DNA of 64,000 nt from Acinetobacter sp. S54 (GCF_016624945.1 NZ_JACVUI010000005.1:1-64000); one strand, 5' to 3'. Positions 48,276-60,994 are shown, counted from the first letter of the stretch. A program made the numbers and translations. Notes: generated by a model from the sequence alone, not told the origin.

Positions 48276-48785
48276 ATGATGATTTTGACTGATAAAAAGC
48301 CACGTGTGAATGTTGAAGGGATTTTGACTGCAGATGAAATCCATGAAATTGAACATCACATTCATCACTATCCTTACCCACGTGCGGCATCATTAGATGC
48401 ACTTAAGTGTGTACAACGCCGTAATGGCTGGGTAGATGACGCTCAAATGAATGCAATAGCGCAGCTATTGACCATTAGTGTTGCGGATCTTGAAGGTGTA
48501 GCGACATTTTATAATCGTATTTACCGTCAACCCGTGGGGCGTCACGTAATTTTATTGTGTGATTCGATTGCCTGTTTCTTAATGGGTGCTGAAACTTTAG
48601 CTGAAGCATTTCAGCGCGAGCTTGGCATTCAATATGGTCAGACTACGCAAGATGGCCGTTTTACCTTATTGCCGATTTGCTGTTTAGGAAATTGTGACAA
48701 GGGTCCAACTTTAATGATTGATGAAGATACGCATGGTCTGGTTGAGGTATCTTCGGTCAAGCAGTTATTGGAGAAGTATGTATGA
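48276..48785 (+). CDS. nuoE: NADH-quinone oxidoreductase subunit E
   Basis: The 24-kDa-type thioredoxin-like subunit (169 residues) carrying the [2Fe-2S] cluster N1a. Ligand cysteines are in [13 protein letters not shown] and [13 protein letters not shown]. It works with NuoF and NuoG in the NADH module. Its last 4 nt overlap nuoF (ATGA), indicating coupled translation. Confidence 0.97.
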   Translation: MMILTDKKPRVNVEGILTADEIHEIEHHIHHYPYPRAASLDALKCVQRRNGWVDDAQMNAIAQLLTISVADLEGVATFYNRIYRQPVGRHVILLCDSIACFLMGAETLAEAFQRELGIQYGQTTQDGRFTLLPICCLGNCDKGPTLMIDEDTHGLVEVSSVKQLLEKYV

Positions 48786-50113
48786 ATACTGAACCAAAAC
48801 CGATTTATGGCGAAGGTAATCCAGAAACTCATCCGCTGACTTGGCGTTTGAGCAAACAGGAACATGTACGCAATGCTGATGACTATGAAGCTTTAGAAGG
48901 GTATGCGGGCTTTAAAAAAGCTATTGAAATGAAACCTGCTGAAGTTTTGGAAGTCATTAAGGCGGCAACGGTAAAAGGTCGTGGTGGTGCAGGTTTCCCA
49001 GCAGGGATTAAATGGTCGTTGATGGCACCGAATGATGGTGGTCCGCGTTATTTAATCTGTAATGCTGATGAAATGGAACCAGGTACCTTCAAAGACCGCT
49101 TATTGATGGAACGTCTTCCGCACCAATTGATTGAAGGTATGTTAATCGCTGCTTATACCCTAGAGGCAACGCAAGGTTACATCTTTATTCGTGGTGAGTA
49201 TATCGAAGCTGCCCAATACTTAAATGAGGCGTTGGAACAGGCTCGTGCTAAAGGTTATTTAGGTAACAATATTCTGAACACGGGTTGGAGCTTTGAGCTG
49301 TTTGTTCATACAGGTGCAGGACGTTATATTTGTGGTGAAGAAACTGCATTGATTAACTCACTGGAAGGACGTCGTGCCAATCCACGTACTAAACCACCAT
49401 TTCCACAGGTTGCTGGGGCTTGGGGGCGTCCAACGATTGTCAATAATGTTGAAACCTATAACAACTTACCTGCAATCATGTTGCGTGGTCCTGAATGGTA
49501 TATCGGTTTATCTGTGGGGAAATCTAAAGATCCGGGCACCAAGATTTATGGCGCATCCGGTAAAGTTAAATTCCCAGGACTTTGGGAGTTACCATTTGGA
49601 ACTACTGCACGTGAAGTGATTGAAGACTACGCGGGTGGTATGCGTGATGGTTTGAAACTCAAAGCATGGTTACCGGGCGGTGCATCAACTGATTTCTTGG
49701 CAGCAGAACATATTGATCTTCCGATGGATTCAGAAAGCATCATGAAAGCAGGTTCACGTTTAGGAACTTGTTTATTGATGGTGGTTGATGAAACCCAGTG
49801 TATGGTTTCAGCAGTGCGTAATTTAGAAGAATTCTTTGCGCGTGAATCGTGTGGCTGGTGTACACCATGCCGTGATGGTTTACCTTGGGCGGTCAAAGCA
49901 CTGAAAGCACTTGAAAATGGTGAAGGTAAGATGGAAGACATTGAACATTTGTCTGAACTCACCAAAAAGTTGTGGATCGGTAAGACCTTCTGTGCTCACG
50001 CGCCGGGTGCGATGGAGCCGCTAATGGGCGCACTCAAATATTTCCGTAGCGAGTTTGAAGCAAAAGTGACTAATCGTCCTGTTGCTCAAGCCAGCCACGT
50101 AGAACAAGTTTAA
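48782..50113 (+). CDS. nuoF: NADH-quinone oxidoreductase subunit F
   Basis: NADH-binding 51-kDa subunit (443 residues) with FMN and cluster N3. It shows the flavin/NADH loop [48 protein letters not shown] and the iron-sulfur motif [12 protein letters not shown] with a later Cys in [11 protein letters not shown]. It accepts electrons from NADH. Start overlaps nuoE by 4 nt. Confidence 0.98.
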   Translation: MNTEPKPIYGEGNPETHPLTWRLSKQEHVRNADDYEALEGYAGFKKAIEMKPAEVLEVIKAATVKGRGGAGFPAGIKWSLMAPNDGGPRYLICNADEMEPGTFKDRLLMERLPHQLIEGMLIAAYTLEATQGYIFIRGEYIEAAQYLNEALEQARAKGYLGNNILNTGWSFELFVHTGAGRYICGEETALINSLEGRRANPRTKPPFPQVAGAWGRPTIVNNVETYNNLPAIMLRGPEWYIGLSVGKSKDPGTKIYGASGKVKFPGLWELPFGTTAREVIEDYAGGMRDGLKLKAWLPGGASTDFLAAEHIDLPMDSESIMKAGSRLGTCLLMVVDETQCMVSAVRNLEEFFARESCGWCTPCRDGLPWAVKALKALENGEGKMEDIEHLSELTKKLWIGKTFCAHAPGAMEPLMGALKYFRSEFEAKVTNRPVAQASHVEQV

Positions 50114-50124
50114 GGAATTCGACT

Positions 50125-52806
50125 ATGGCTACAATTCATGTCGATGGAAAATCATATGAAGTCAATGGGTCAGAAAACTTGCTACAAGCATGTTTGTCTC
50201 TAGGCATCGACATCCCGTATTTTTGTTGGCACCCATCCTTAGGTTCTGTTGGTTCATGCCGTCAATGTGCGGTGACTCAGTATGCAAATGCTGAAGATAC
50301 GCGTGGACGTCTGGTTATGTCATGTATGACGCCAGCGACTGACAATACCTTTATCTCAATTGAAGATAAGGAAGCAGTTGATTTTCGCGAGTCAGTGGTT
50401 GAGTTTTTAATGACGAACCACCCGCATGACTGCCCAGTCTGTGAAGAAGGTGGTCACTGTCATTTACAAGATATGACAGTGATGACGGGTCATGACCGCC
50501 GTCGCTACCGCTTTACTAAACGTACCCACTATAACCAAGAGTTAGGTTCGTTTATTGCACATGAAATGAACCGTTGTATCGCTTGCTATCGCTGTGTGCG
50601 TTATTACAAGGATTACGCAGGTGGTACAGACTTTGGTGTGTATGCGAATGCATCACGTGTTTACTTCGGTCGTCCAGAGTCTGGGACATTAGAATCTGAA
50701 TTTTCAGGTAACTTGACTGAAGTTTGCCCAACAGGTGTGTTTACTGATAAAACGCACTCAGAGCGCTATAACCGTAAATGGGATATGCAGTACGCACCAA
50801 GTGTGTGTCAGGGCTGTTCTTCTGGTTGTAATATTTCTCCGGGTGAGCGTTATGGTGAATTGCGCCGCGTAGAAAACCGTTTTAATGGTGAAGTAAATCA
50901 ATACTTCCTGTGTGACAAAGGCCGTTTTGGTACGGGCTATGTCAACCGTTCAGATCGTCCACGTCAACCACAGTTCCGTGTCGGTGAAGCGATAAGTTCT
51001 GTTTCAGTGGATCAGGCACTTGATGAAGTGATTGTGAAACTTCAGGGTAAAAAAGTACTGGGGATTGGTTCACCACGTGCTAGCCTTGAATCTAACTATG
51101 CGCTACGTGAGTTAGTTGGACAGGATAACTACTCAACAGGATTGTCACAAAAAGAACAGAATCTGGTTGAACTTGCTGCATCAATCATGCAAACCGAGGG
51201 TGTTTATAACCCGAACATGCGTGAAGTTGAAAGTTATGATGCGGTATTGATTCTAGGTGAAGATCTGACGCAAACTGCGCCACGTATGGCTCTATCTGTT
51301 CGTCAAGCAGCAAAAAATAAAGCCAAGCAAATGGCGGCAGATCGTCGTACTCCAGATTGGTTAGCAGAACCTGTACAACGTATTGGTCAGGATGAGAAAT
51401 CTCCGATTTATATCCTTGCTGCGACTCAGACCCGTTTAGCCGATGTGGCGACAGGTGAAGTAGTTGCATCTCCAAACGACATTGCGCGTCTTGGGTTTGC
51501 AATTGCGGCTGCAGTTAAAGGTGAGACCATAAATGGTTTGGACGATGATGCTAAAGCCTTTGCTCAAAGCATTGCCGATAGCTTAAAAGCTGCGAAAAAA
51601 CCATTAGTGATTTCTGGTACAAGCTTACAAGATCCAGCGATTATGGAAGCTGCTGCACAAGTTGCACAAAATTTGGGTAATGCTGGTTTAACACTAACCG
51701 TACCTGAAGTGAACTCAATGGGTCTGGCGCTGTTTGGTGGACAAAGTTTGGAACAAGCTTTTGCACAAGATTATGACACTGTCGTAATTGTGGAAAACGA
51801 CTTATTCCGTCGTTTACCTGCGCTTCAGGTAAAAGCTGCACTTGCAAAAGCGGAAACTGTAATCGTATTAGACCACAGCGAAACTGAAACTGTGAAACAG
51901 GCAGATATCGTGCTTTCAGCAGCAAGCTTTGCTGAAGGTGATGGTACGGTAGTGAGTCAGGAAGGTCGTGCACAACGTTTCTATCAGGTTTATGATCCAA
52001 GTTATTACAATCCTGAATATGCGATTAAAGAATCATGGCGCTGGTTGCATGCCATTGAAACTGGATTAAATGGTAAAGTAATTAACTGGACTTTACTGGA
52101 TGATGTCATTGAATCTGTTGTGAAAAATGTTCCTGTTTTAGAAGCTATTCAGGATGTTGCACCTGATGCAGGTTATCGTGTGCATGGTTTGAAAATTGCA
52201 CGTGAACCACGTCGTTATTCAGGTCGTACTGCACTTCGCGCTCCAATTTCAGTGCATGAACCTAAACAACCTATCGACGTTGACTCTGCCTTAACATTCT
52301 CAATGGAAGGCTATGTCGGCCCACAAAAAGCATCGTCATTAGTACCGTTTGCATGGGCACCGGGTTGGAACTCGCCACAATCTTGGAATAAATATCAGGA
52401 TGAAGTCGGGGGACATCTAAAAGGCGGTGATTCAGGTATTCGTTTATTTGATCGTTTACCAAAACGTCCTGCACGTAGCTTTGTTGCACCGGCAGTTGCA
52501 CCAGTGAATCCTGAAAGCTTCCGCTTAGTACCCATGCATCATATTTTTGCATCGGGTGAATTCACGATTAAAACACCAGCCATGCAGTCTCGTATTCCAG
52601 AAGCAACTTTTGCTTTAGGTGAACAAGATGCAACACGTTTAAATCTGAAAGACGGTGAACGCATTTCAGTACAAGCAGGTGAAACTACAGTTAGCTTACC
52701 TGTACAGGTGATTGAATATTTACCAACGGGTTATATCGGTTATCCAATTGGTTTGGCACCTACAGTGTCATTGGCCGAACCTGTATCAGTCGCGGTAGGA
52801 GTGTAA
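50125..52806 (+). CDS. nuoG: NADH-quinone oxidoreductase subunit G
   Basis: The 75-kDa subunit (893 residues). The N-terminal [2Fe-2S] domain has Cys34, Cys45, Cys48 and a fourth Cys near 67. A His/Cys cluster follows ([13 protein letters not shown]), then [13 protein letters not shown], and an E. coli-type N7 site (CQGCSSGCN with a later Cys). The rest is a molybdopterin-oxidoreductase-like domain without a clear cofactor site. It carries electrons from NuoF towards NuoI. It lies 11 nt after nuoF. Confidence 0.97.
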   Translation: MATIHVDGKSYEVNGSENLLQACLSLGIDIPYFCWHPSLGSVGSCRQCAVTQYANAEDTRGRLVMSCMTPATDNTFISIEDKEAVDFRESVVEFLMTNHPHDCPVCEEGGHCHLQDMTVMTGHDRRRYRFTKRTHYNQELGSFIAHEMNRCIACYRCVRYYKDYAGGTDFGVYANASRVYFGRPESGTLESEFSGNLTEVCPTGVFTDKTHSERYNRKWDMQYAPSVCQGCSSGCNISPGERYGELRRVENRFNGEVNQYFLCDKGRFGTGYVNRSDRPRQPQFRVGEAISSVSVDQALDEVIVKLQGKKVLGIGSPRASLESNYALRELVGQDNYSTGLSQKEQNLVELAASIMQTEGVYNPNMREVESYDAVLILGEDLTQTAPRMALSVRQAAKNKAKQMAADRRTPDWLAEPVQRIGQDEKSPIYILAATQTRLADVATGEVVASPNDIARLGFAIAAAVKGETINGLDDDAKAFAQSIADSLKAAKKPLVISGTSLQDPAIMEAAAQVAQNLGNAGLTLTVPEVNSMGLALFGGQSLEQAFAQDYDTVVIVENDLFRRLPALQVKAALAKAETVIVLDHSETETVKQADIVLSAASFAEGDGTVVSQEGRAQRFYQVYDPSYYNPEYAIKESWRWLHAIETGLNGKVINWTLLDDVIESVVKNVPVLEAIQDVAPDAGYRVHGLKIAREPRRYSGRTALRAPISVHEPKQPIDVDSALTFSMEGYVGPQKASSLVPFAWAPGWNSPQSWNKYQDEVGGHLKGGDSGIRLFDRLPKRPARSFVAPAVAPVNPESFRLVPMHHIFASGEFTIKTPAMQSRIPEATFALGEQDATRLNLKDGERISVQAGETTVSLPVQVIEYLPTGYIGYPIGLAPTVSLAEPVSVAVGV

Positions 52807-52809
52807 TTC

Positions 52810-53826
52810 ATGCAACAAGAAATTATGCGTCAAACACCGCTTTGGGCTGAGAATTGGCCAATTGCTTATGCAGTGGTTCAAGCTATTGTGATTATGCTAG
52901 TAGTGGTGTTGATTGCGGCATTAATGTCATTTATTGAACGCCGTCTTTTGGCTCTCTGGCAGGACCGTTATGGACCTAACCGTGTTGGTCCAGGTGGGAT
53001 GTTCCAAATTGTGGCAGACATGCTCAAGATCATGTTTAAGGAAGATTGGACACCTAAGTTTGCCGATAAACTGACTTTCCGTATGGCACCGGCAGTTGCA
53101 ATGGCAACTGCGGTTTTATCATTTATGGTGATTCCAGTTAGCCCAACGCTAGGCGTTGCGGATATGAGCATTGGTCTATTGTTCTTTATGGCAATGGCAG
53201 GTATCGCAGTTTATGCGGTGCTTTTTGGTGGTTGGTCATCAAACAACAAATACTCCTTGCTTGGTGGTCTACGTTCTGCTGCTCAAACTATTTCTTATGA
53301 AGTGTTTTTGGGTATTTCCCTGATGGGTGTAGTGGCGATTGCAGGTTCATTTAATTTACGTGAAATCGTAGAAGCACAACGTGATGTATGGTTCATTATT
53401 CCTCAGTTTATTGGCTTTATGGTGTTTGTGGTTGCTGGTGTTGCGGTGACTCACCGTCATCCATTTGACCAGCCGGAAGCTGAACAGGAATTGGCTGAAG
53501 GTTATCATGTCGAATATGGTGGTATGAAGTGGGGGATGTTCTTCGTTGCAGAATACGTGAATATCGTGCTGATTTCTGCCTTGATTGTGACCTTATTCTT
53601 TGGTGGTTGGCTCGCGCCATTTAACCTTGAAATTCCGTTTGTTCCACCTGTGTTCTGGTTCATTATTAAAACAGCATTTTTTATGATGATGTTTATTTTG
53701 GCTCGTGGTTCGTTAATGCGTCCGCGTTATGACCAAGTGATGAACTTTGGTTGGAAAATTTGTTTGCCGCTGGCGTTAGTCAACTTACTCGTGACTGGTG
53801 CTGTGATTCTGATGAATCAGGCCTAA
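52810..53826 (+). CDS. nuoH: NADH-quinone oxidoreductase subunit H
   Basis: Membrane subunit of 338 residues with about eight helices that contacts the quinone cavity. The signature [20 protein letters not shown] is in the first cytoplasmic loop, and [20 protein letters not shown] forms the acidic quinone-site loop. The start is 3 nt after nuoG. Confidence 0.98.
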   Translation: MQQEIMRQTPLWAENWPIAYAVVQAIVIMLVVVLIAALMSFIERRLLALWQDRYGPNRVGPGGMFQIVADMLKIMFKEDWTPKFADKLTFRMAPAVAMATAVLSFMVIPVSPTLGVADMSIGLLFFMAMAGIAVYAVLFGGWSSNNKYSLLGGLRSAAQTISYEVFLGISLMGVVAIAGSFNLREIVEAQRDVWFIIPQFIGFMVFVVAGVAVTHRHPFDQPEAEQELAEGYHVEYGGMKWGMFFVAEYVNIVLISALIVTLFFGGWLAPFNLEIPFVPPVFWFIIKTAFFMMMFILARGSLMRPRYDQVMNFGWKICLPLALVNLLVTGAVILMNQA

Positions 53827-53844
53827 GACAGCAGGGAGTACAAA

Positions 53845-54387
53845 ATGTATAAAGTTCTAGCTGGAGTTGGGTCAATCGTTCGTACTTTGTGGATGGTATT
53901 TACCCACATAACACGTAAACGTGACACAATTCTTTATCCTGAAGTCCCAGCAGAGGAAATTGTACCGCCTCGCTATCGTGGCCGTATTATTCTAACCCGT
54001 GATCCAGATGGTGAAGAACGCTGTGTAGCATGTAACCTGTGTGCGGTGGCTTGTCCAGTCGGTTGTATTTCATTACAAAAGGCAGAAAAAGAAGATGGTC
54101 GCTGGTATCCAGAATTTTTCCGTATCAACTTTTCGCGTTGCATTTTCTGTGGAATGTGTGAGGAAGCCTGCCCAACGACAGCCATTCAGCTTACTCCTGA
54201 CTTTGAGTTAGGTGAGTACGTACGTCAGGACTTGGTTTATGAAAAAGAAAATCTACTGATTTCTGGGCCAGGCAAATATCCTGACTATAACTTCTACCGT
54301 GTTGCTGGTATGGCAATTGATGGTAAAGGTAAAGGTCAGGCGCAAAAAGAAAGTGCACCTATTGATGTACGGAGTTTATTACCATGA
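53845..54387 (+). CDS. nuoI: NADH-quinone oxidoreductase subunit I
   Basis: The 180-residue ferredoxin-like subunit holds clusters N6a and N6b. Two [4Fe-4S] motifs are clear: [15 protein letters not shown] and [15 protein letters not shown]. It transfers electrons from NuoG to NuoB. A gggag site precedes the ATG. Its last 4 nt overlap nuoJ. Confidence 0.98.
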   Translation: MYKVLAGVGSIVRTLWMVFTHITRKRDTILYPEVPAEEIVPPRYRGRIILTRDPDGEERCVACNLCAVACPVGCISLQKAEKEDGRWYPEFFRINFSRCIFCGMCEEACPTTAIQLTPDFELGEYVRQDLVYEKENLLISGPGKYPDYNFYRVAGMAIDGKGKGQAQKESAPIDVRSLLP

Positions 54388-54902
54388 TGTGGCCGTTTTA
54401 TTTGATGGCTCTCGTGGCCATAGTTTCTACGATTCGCGTGGTGACCAATGCGAATCCAGTACATGCTTTACTTAGTCTGATTGTTTCACTCCTTGCAGTC
54501 GCTGGTATTTTCATGATTGTTGGCGCTCCATTTGCGGGTGCGCTTGAAATCATCGTTTATGCAGGTGCAATCATGGTCTTGTTTGTGTTTGTGGTAATGA
54601 TGCTGAATTTAGGTCAGCATACCGTTGAACAGGAACGTAAATGGTTAAGCTCTGAAACATGGGCTGTTCCCGCACTCATGAGTTTCTTACTCGGTTTGAT
54701 CTTGGTGTGGATGTTATCCAGTGATTACACAATACCAGGGCAAGTTATGGGACGTGAAGTGATCGGTCCAAAAGCAGTCGGTCAAGCACTTTTTACTCAT
54801 TATTTATTATTGGTTGAAGTTGCCGCGATGTTATTGCTTGCAGCCTTGGTTGCAGCATTCCACTTAGGTAAACGTGAACCAAGTGCGGAAGGGGAACAAT
54901 AA
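54384..54902 (+). CDS. nuoJ: NADH-quinone oxidoreductase subunit J
   Basis: Hydrophobic membrane subunit (172 residues) with about five helices and conserved [20 protein letters not shown] in helix 3, the pi-bulge region. It overlaps nuoI by 4 nt and ends 2 nt before nuoK. Confidence 0.97.
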   Translation: MMWPFYLMALVAIVSTIRVVTNANPVHALLSLIVSLLAVAGIFMIVGAPFAGALEIIVYAGAIMVLFVFVVMMLNLGQHTVEQERKWLSSETWAVPALMSFLLGLILVWMLSSDYTIPGQVMGREVIGPKAVGQALFTHYLLLVEVAAMLLLAALVAAFHLGKREPSAEGEQ

Positions 54903-54904
54903 CA

Positions 54905-55213
54905 ATGGGCAATATCCCTTTAGAACATGGTTTGATTGTTGCAACCATTCTTTTTGCACTGGGCTTTTACGGTGTCATGGTGCGACGCAATCTTCTCTTT
55001 ATGCTCATGAGCCTTGAGATCATGATGAATGCTGCTGCATTGGCATTTGTTTTGGCTGGTAGTGCATGGGCACAACCTGATGGTCAGATTATGTTTATTC
55101 TGATTTTGACCCTTGCTGCGGCAGAGGCGTGTATTGGTCTTGCGATCGTCCTTCAGTTTTACCATCGCTTCCATCATTTGGATGTGGATGCTGCTAGTGA
55201 GATGCGCGGATGA
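54905..55213 (+). CDS. nuoK: NADH-quinone oxidoreductase subunit K
   Basis: Small three-helix membrane subunit (102 residues). Conserved glutamates of the proton path lie in [11 protein letters not shown] and [13 protein letters not shown]. It overlaps nuoL by 4 nt (ATGA). Confidence 0.97.
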   Translation: MGNIPLEHGLIVATILFALGFYGVMVRRNLLFMLMSLEIMMNAAALAFVLAGSAWAQPDGQIMFILILTLAAAEACIGLAIVLQFYHRFHHLDVDAASEMRG

Positions 55214-57105
55214 GTACTTTATATTTAACGATTCTTTTTCCGCTAATCGGTTTTATTCTTTTAGCGGCAGGGCGCGATAAGCTCTCTGAAAATGTAGCTG
55301 CGATTATTGGTGTGGGTTCTGTTGGACTCTCTGCATTATTTGCGTTAATTGCAGGGTTGGCATTTACTAGTAGTGGGCAACCTATTTTTGTTCAACATCT
55401 TTGGACGTGGTTTAATGTTGGTGGTTTTGCGCCTGGTATTACGCTGCATCTAGATGGTTTGTCATTACTTATGACAGGTATGATCACGGGTGTAGGTTTT
55501 CTGATCCACATCTTTGCTTCATGGTACATGCGTGGTGAAGAAGGTTACGCACGTTTCTTCTCGTATTTCAACCTGTTTGTTGCCAGCATGTTGGTGTTGG
55601 TTCTTGGTGATAATCTTGCATTATTATTTCTGGGTTGGGAAGGCGTAGGTCTGTGTTCATATCTATTGATTGGGTTTTATTATTCAAATCCAGATAATGG
55701 TTGGGCGGCTATTAAAGCATTTACCGTAACGCGTATTGGTGACGTATTTTTACTAATCGCATTATTTCTGCTTTATCAACAGTTTGGTACGTTAAATACT
55801 CAATACATCGTTGAAAATGCTGCAACGGTGATGACACAAAGTTCATCACTTTCGATTTGGACAGCGTTGATGTTGTTCTTGGGTGCCGCGGGTAAATCTG
55901 CACAGATTCCATTGCAAACATGGTTAGCAGATGCAATGGCAGGCCCAACACCTGTTTCAGCATTGATCCACGCTGCAACGATGGTAACAGCGGGTGTTTA
56001 TTTGACAAGCCGTATGCATACAGTGATTGAAATGGCACCTGCGGTAATGCAGTTCATTTCAATTACAGGTGCAGTAACGTTGTTGGTAGCAGGTTTTGCA
56101 GCGCTGGTTCAAACCGATATCAAGCGTATTCTAGCTTACTCAACTATGAGTCAGTTGGGCTATATGTTTATGGCTGTGGGTGCAGAAGCTTATCAAGCGG
56201 GTCTGTTCCACATGTTGGCACATGCGTTCTTTAAAGCTTTATTATTCTTGTCATCTGGTGCGGTGATTCTGGCGTGTCATCACGAACAAAATATCTTCAA
56301 AATGGGTGGTTTACGTAAGAAGATTCCATTTGTATTCTGGTGTTTCGTGATCGGTGGTGGTGCGCTTGCGGCGCTCCCAATCGTGACAGTAGGTTTCTTC
56401 TCTAAAGATGCAATTCTAGGTGCAGTATATGCACAATCGACAATTGCAAACTTACCGCTTTACCATACGTTGTACTGGGTAGGTGTTGCTGGTGCCTTCT
56501 TAACGTCAATCTATACCTTCCGTTTAATCTGGGTGGTATTCTTTGGCGAAGAGAAAACAGAAGCGCATGCTATTCATGGCGTGACTTACTGGGGACCTTT
56601 GGCGATTCTTGCATTCTTATCAACTGGTTTTGGTTATTTCTTACAAGCTCCAGTATTGAAGCTATTAAGCAGCGCTAATATTCCTGCATTTATGATTCCA
56701 GAAAATTTGGAAGCTGCAGTTTCTCATGCTGAGCATTTGGCAAGCGGTGTCGCGATTGTAGGGTTAATTGTCGGTATCTTATTGTTTGTATTTGCTTATG
56801 CTGGGGTGAAATCTTTTGCTCAAACCAGTTTAGGTGCAGGATTGGCGCATATTTGCCGTACTGCATTTGGTTTCGATGCGCTGTATAACATCGTGTTTGT
56901 AAAACCTTATCTGTTTATTGCGAAACTTGTAGGTCGTGATCCAATTGATGGACTGTGGCTGGTGCTTCCTGCACTGGTGAAAGGTGGTAATAGCTTTACC
57001 AGTTCACGTCAAACGGGTTCATTGCGTGAATACGCATCCAGCATGTCGCTTGGTATAGTGGTACTGTTGATGATCCTTATCGTTATTCAAGTGGTGGGGA
57101 AATAA
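55210..57105 (+). CDS. nuoL: NADH-quinone oxidoreductase subunit L
   Basis: Largest antiporter-like proton-pumping subunit (631 residues). It contains [19 protein letters not shown] with the key Glu, [20 protein letters not shown], the broken-helix residues and the lateral helix near the C terminus. The sequence begins at an ATG that overlaps nuoK. nuoM follows after 1 nt. Confidence 0.98.
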   Translation: MSTLYLTILFPLIGFILLAAGRDKLSENVAAIIGVGSVGLSALFALIAGLAFTSSGQPIFVQHLWTWFNVGGFAPGITLHLDGLSLLMTGMITGVGFLIHIFASWYMRGEEGYARFFSYFNLFVASMLVLVLGDNLALLFLGWEGVGLCSYLLIGFYYSNPDNGWAAIKAFTVTRIGDVFLLIALFLLYQQFGTLNTQYIVENAATVMTQSSSLSIWTALMLFLGAAGKSAQIPLQTWLADAMAGPTPVSALIHAATMVTAGVYLTSRMHTVIEMAPAVMQFISITGAVTLLVAGFAALVQTDIKRILAYSTMSQLGYMFMAVGAEAYQAGLFHMLAHAFFKALLFLSSGAVILACHHEQNIFKMGGLRKKIPFVFWCFVIGGGALAALPIVTVGFFSKDAILGAVYAQSTIANLPLYHTLYWVGVAGAFLTSIYTFRLIWVVFFGEEKTEAHAIHGVTYWGPLAILAFLSTGFGYFLQAPVLKLLSSANIPAFMIPENLEAAVSHAEHLASGVAIVGLIVGILLFVFAYAGVKSFAQTSLGAGLAHICRTAFGFDALYNIVFVKPYLFIAKLVGRDPIDGLWLVLPALVKGGNSFTSSRQTGSLREYASSMSLGIVVLLMILIVIQVVGK

Positions 57106-57106
57106 A

Positions 57107-58714
57107 ATGGAAAACAATTTAATTTTACCCGCGCTGATTTTAATTCCTTTCATTGCTGGTTTTATTTGCTGGCTGGTCGATAAGCTTGATCAGCATTTAC
57201 CGCGCTGGATTGCGTTAATTGGTATGTTAGTGACTTTGGGGTTGACGCTTGCATTGTGGCAAAGCGGCCAATTTCATTATGAACTAGGTGCTAGAGTTCC
57301 AACGTGGTCAGCGGAGTTTAATCTTCCTTGGATTCAAACTTTAGGGATTAACATTCACCTTGCTGTTGATGGACTTTCTCTGTTAATGGTGGGATTAACT
57401 GCATTGCTAGGTGTGTTAGCAGTCGGTTGTTCTTGGGGCGAAATCCAAAAAAATGTCGGGTTCTTCCACTTAAACCTATTGTGGTCATTAGGTGGGGTAA
57501 TCGGGGTTTTCCTTGCGGTTGATTTGTTCCTATTCTTCTTCTTTTGGGAGATGATGCTGGTTCCAATCTACTTCCTGATCGCACTTTGGGGTCATAAAGG
57601 TTCAAATGGTCGTTCACGTGTCTACGCGGCAACCAAATTCTTCCTTTATACCCAGATTGCAGGTTTAATCATGCTGATTGGTATTCTGGGTCTTGTGGTT
57701 TATGGCTACATGATGACGGGTTCAATCGGATTTGATTATAACTACTTGCTTGCAGTTGCTAATACTCTTGATCAGCAAGCACCAGCTGTTGCTTATGCCT
57801 TTATGGTGTGTATGTTTATTGGTTTCGCGGTTAAGTTGCCAGTATTTCCATTACATGGCTGGTTACCCGATGCACATGCTCAAGCCCCTACAGCGGGTTC
57901 TGTCGATTTGGCAGGTATTTTGATTAAAACCGCTGCTTATGGTTTACTGCGCTTTGTGATTCCATTCTTCCCAGCGGCTTCTGCACAGTTTGCAGATATC
58001 GCGATTGTTTTTGGTTTGATTGGTATCTTCTATGGTGCGTGGTGTGCGTATCAGCAAACAGATATGAAACGTTTGCTTGCTTATACCTCTATTTCGCATA
58101 TGGGCTTCGTACTTCTGGCAATCTATGCAGGTAATATCCTGACGTATCAGGGTCTTATGATCATGATGCTGGCACATGGCTTATCATCTGCGGCTTTATT
58201 CATTATGTCTGGTCAAGTGTATGAACGTTTGCATACGCGTGACTTGCGTTTGATGGGTGGTCTGCGCGGACAGCTTCAATATTTACCGTTCTTCCTGATG
58301 TGCTTTGTGGCTGCTTTGGTTGGTATCCCAGGACTTGGTAACTTTATTGGTGAATTCCTGATCCTTATGGGTTCATTCAACAAATATCCTGTATTCACGA
58401 TCCTCGCTGCGGTTAGCCTTGTATTAGCAGGTTTATATGGTCTGATTTTAATTCACCGCGCATTGTTTGGTGAACCAAATCCTGAACAAAAACAGCATTA
58501 TACTCAACCACTCAAAGATTTGAATTTGCGTGAATTGAGTATTCTAATGATCTGTTTGATTGGTTTAGTCTGGTTAGGTCTTTACCCTCAAACTTTCCTC
58601 GACATGTCTCACTCAAGCATGCAATGGTTAGCCAATAGCTATAGTCCTATACAACCTGCGGTTGATCTGACTCAGCAAGCAGCGACTCAGCTTAGTAATG
58701 TGGAGATCCAATAA
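57107..58714 (+). CDS. nuoM: NADH-quinone oxidoreductase subunit M
   Basis: Antiporter-like subunit (535 residues) of complex I. It has FFFFWEMMLVPIYFLIALWG with the conserved Glu, LPVFPLHGWLPDAHAQAP and AYTSISHMGFVLL. It pumps protons together with NuoL and NuoN. It lies 3 nt before nuoN. Confidence 0.98.
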   Translation: MENNLILPALILIPFIAGFICWLVDKLDQHLPRWIALIGMLVTLGLTLALWQSGQFHYELGARVPTWSAEFNLPWIQTLGINIHLAVDGLSLLMVGLTALLGVLAVGCSWGEIQKNVGFFHLNLLWSLGGVIGVFLAVDLFLFFFFWEMMLVPIYFLIALWGHKGSNGRSRVYAATKFFLYTQIAGLIMLIGILGLVVYGYMMTGSIGFDYNYLLAVANTLDQQAPAVAYAFMVCMFIGFAVKLPVFPLHGWLPDAHAQAPTAGSVDLAGILIKTAAYGLLRFVIPFFPAASAQFADIAIVFGLIGIFYGAWCAYQQTDMKRLLAYTSISHMGFVLLAIYAGNILTYQGLMIMMLAHGLSSAALFIMSGQVYERLHTRDLRLMGGLRGQLQYLPFFLMCFVAALVGIPGLGNFIGEFLILMGSFNKYPVFTILAAVSLVLAGLYGLILIHRALFGEPNPEQKQHYTQPLKDLNLRELSILMICLIGLVWLGLYPQTFLDMSHSSMQWLANSYSPIQPAVDLTQQAATQLSNVEIQ

Positions 58715-58717
58715 ATC

Positions 58718-60214
58718 ATGAACTTCACAATGTCTTTTTCTCAGCTCATGCCTTTGGCACCTGTGATGATTGTGGCTTTGACTGCAGTTGTCGTGATGAT
58801 CCTGATTGCAATTAAACGTAACCATAATTTAATTGCAACGGCTTCGGTGGTGGGTCTAAATCTTGCAGCAGCTTATATTCTCTTCACGATGTTTGGGGGG
58901 CATTTTGTGCCTTCCAATGTCATGGGAATGTTTATGGTAGATCCGTTTACGCTGATCTACCAATTACTCATTATTGTGGCTTCACTTGCATGTTGTACTT
59001 TGTCACATGCTTATATTGAAACCTACAAAGATAATCGCGAAGAACTCTATTTGTTGCTTCTGATTTCGGTATCAGGTGCAATGCTGATGGTTGCAAGTGC
59101 GCATTATGCTTCTTTCTTCATTAGTCTTGAGTTAATGTCGATTCCAGTTTATGGCATGCTTGCATACACTTATCAACGTAGTCGTTCACTAGAAGCAGGG
59201 GTGAAGTATCTTGTACTTTCGGCCACTGCATCTGCGATGCTATTGATGGGTATGGCATATATATATTCATATACAGGTTCATTGTCATTCTATGATTCTG
59301 TACAGGCACTATTTAATGCTATTCGCCAGCCAATGGTGATTTTAGGCCTGGCTCTGATTATCTTTGCTGTTGCATTCAAGCTTTCATTGGCACCATTTCA
59401 TAAATGGACACCAGATGTTTATGCAGGTGCGCCAGCCCCTATGGCTACTTTTTTGGCATCCGCTGCCAAGGTAGCAACGATTGGTCTCTTTGTTCGTTAT
59501 ATGTTGACTTCAGGTGCAATCCTCGTTGATTCACTGGTTACGATTTTAACGGTTATTGCGGTACTATCGATTTTAGTGGGTAACTTGTTGGCTGTTCGTC
59601 AAGTAAATCTGAAGCGTATTTTGGGTTATTCATCCATTGCTCATTTTGGTTATTTGTTGATTGCGCTTATTAGCATGACCTATGCGAGTTTGGGTAGCGT
59701 TACCGTTTATGTTGTGACTTATGTATTGACGACAATTGGTGCGTTTGGTGCAGTTGCTTTGATGTCTAGCCCCTACAATAATGTTGATGAAGCAGAAAGT
59801 CTGGCTGACTATCGTGGTTTATTCTGGCGTCGTCCAGTATTAACCGCAACCTTAACTGTAATGATGTTGTCTTTGGCTGGTATTCCATTGACCGCTGGCT
59901 TCATTGGTAAATTTCTTGTCGTAATGGCTGCGGTAACCACCCAGCACTGGTTCCTTGCCGCGATGATTATCGTGGGTAGTGGTATTGGTCTGTATTATTA
60001 CTTACGCGTTATGGTAGTCATGTATATGACGCCGCCAGATGTGCCACGTATCGATGCGGATAAGCATTGGGGCCAAAAAGTAGGTGGTATCATGGTCTTG
60101 GCTGCAGCTGCACTGGTCTTAATTATTGGTATCTATCCAGATCCAGTGATTAAACTGGCGTTAGAAGGCGAGATTTTATCTCCTTTACATTTTGTGTTAT
60201 CTCAACAACACTAA
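58718..60214 (+). CDS. nuoN: NADH-quinone oxidoreductase subunit N
   Basis: Third antiporter-like proton-pumping subunit (498 residues). Conserved parts are FFISLELMSIPVYGMLAY with the key Glu, LAPFHKWTPDVYAGAPAP and GYSSIAHFGYLLIA. It is the last gene of the nuo operon and is followed by a terminator. Confidence 0.98.
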   Translation: MNFTMSFSQLMPLAPVMIVALTAVVVMILIAIKRNHNLIATASVVGLNLAAAYILFTMFGGHFVPSNVMGMFMVDPFTLIYQLLIIVASLACCTLSHAYIETYKDNREELYLLLLISVSGAMLMVASAHYASFFISLELMSIPVYGMLAYTYQRSRSLEAGVKYLVLSATASAMLLMGMAYIYSYTGSLSFYDSVQALFNAIRQPMVILGLALIIFAVAFKLSLAPFHKWTPDVYAGAPAPMATFLASAAKVATIGLFVRYMLTSGAILVDSLVTILTVIAVLSILVGNLLAVRQVNLKRILGYSSIAHFGYLLIALISMTYASLGSVTVYVVTYVLTTIGAFGAVALMSSPYNNVDEAESLADYRGLFWRRPVLTATLTVMMLSLAGIPLTAGFIGKFLVVMAAVTTQHWFLAAMIIVGSGIGLYYYLRVMVVMYMTPPDVPRIDADKHWGQKVGGIMVLAAAALVLIIGIYPDPVIKLALEGEILSPLHFVLSQQH

Positions 60215-60228
60215 GTTTAAGTTTTAAC

Positions 60229-60258
60229 AAAAAAAGCCTCCATTCGTGGAGGTTTTTT
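60229..60258 (+). terminator. terminator after the nuo operon
   Basis: Hairpin aaaaagcctcc / ggaggtttttt (G:T wobble) with a short loop and long T run, 14 nt after the nuoN stop. Confidence 0.9.
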
Positions 60259-60320
60259 AATTTTCGTGAGCAAAATTCTTTATAATATAAAAAGTTTAAT
60301 GTTGTTTTAGGTGTTCTCCC

Positions 60321-60956
60321 GTGCCCATTCAAGAAATCCGTCATCCTCTGATTCGTCATAAACTTGGCTTATTGCGTCGTTCGGATATCAGCACAAAAAA
60401 TTTTCGTGAACTTGCGCAAGAAGTTACGATGCTTCTGACCTATGAAGCGACGAAAGATTTACAACTGGTTGATCATGATGTTGATGGTTGGGCTGGTAAA
60501 GTAACAACTCAACGCATTGCGGGTAAAAAAATTACGATTGTTCCGATTTTACGTGCAGGTATTGGTATGCTAGAAGGCGTACTTAACCTGATTCCTAGTG
60601 CCAAAGTAAGTGTATTGGGACTAGAGCGTGATGAAGAAACTTTACAGGCGCGTACTTATTATAAAAAATTAGTTCCTGATGTCGCGAATCGTATTGCTAT
60701 GATTATTGATCCAATGCTAGCGACTGGTAGTTCTTTAGTTGCAGCTATTGATGTCCTTAAAGCCAGTGGATGTAAAGATATACGGGTTATGGTTCTCGTT
60801 GCTGCCCCTGAAGGCGTCAAAAAAGTGCAGGAATTGCATCCTGAAGTTGAAATTTATACGGCTTCTATTGATGAGGGTCTTAATGCCCAAGGTTATATTG
60901 TACCTGGGTTGGGAGATGCGGGAGATAAAATCTTTGGAAGTGTACAAAAAGATTAA
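60321..60956 (+). CDS. upp: uracil phosphoribosyltransferase
   Basis: Converts uracil and PRPP to UMP in pyrimidine salvage. The 211-residue protein begins [18 protein letters not shown], has [10 protein letters not shown], and the PRPP-binding loop [16 protein letters not shown]. It uses a GTG start at 60321. The C-terminal [10 protein letters not shown] is family-typical. It is monocistronic, bounded by two terminators. Confidence 0.97.
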   Translation: MPIQEIRHPLIRHKLGLLRRSDISTKNFRELAQEVTMLLTYEATKDLQLVDHDVDGWAGKVTTQRIAGKKITIVPILRAGIGMLEGVLNLIPSAKVSVLGLERDEETLQARTYYKKLVPDVANRIAMIIDPMLATGSSLVAAIDVLKASGCKDIRVMVLVAAPEGVKKVQELHPEVEIYTASIDEGLNAQGYIVPGLGDAGDKIFGSVQKD

Positions 60957-60967
60957 AATCCTACTAC

Positions 60968-60994
60968 GGGCCACCATTTTTGGTGGCTTTTTTA
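60968..60994 (+). terminator. terminator after upp
   Basis: Hairpin gccacca / tggtggc with a 4-nt loop and six T, 13 nt after the upp stop. Confidence 0.9.
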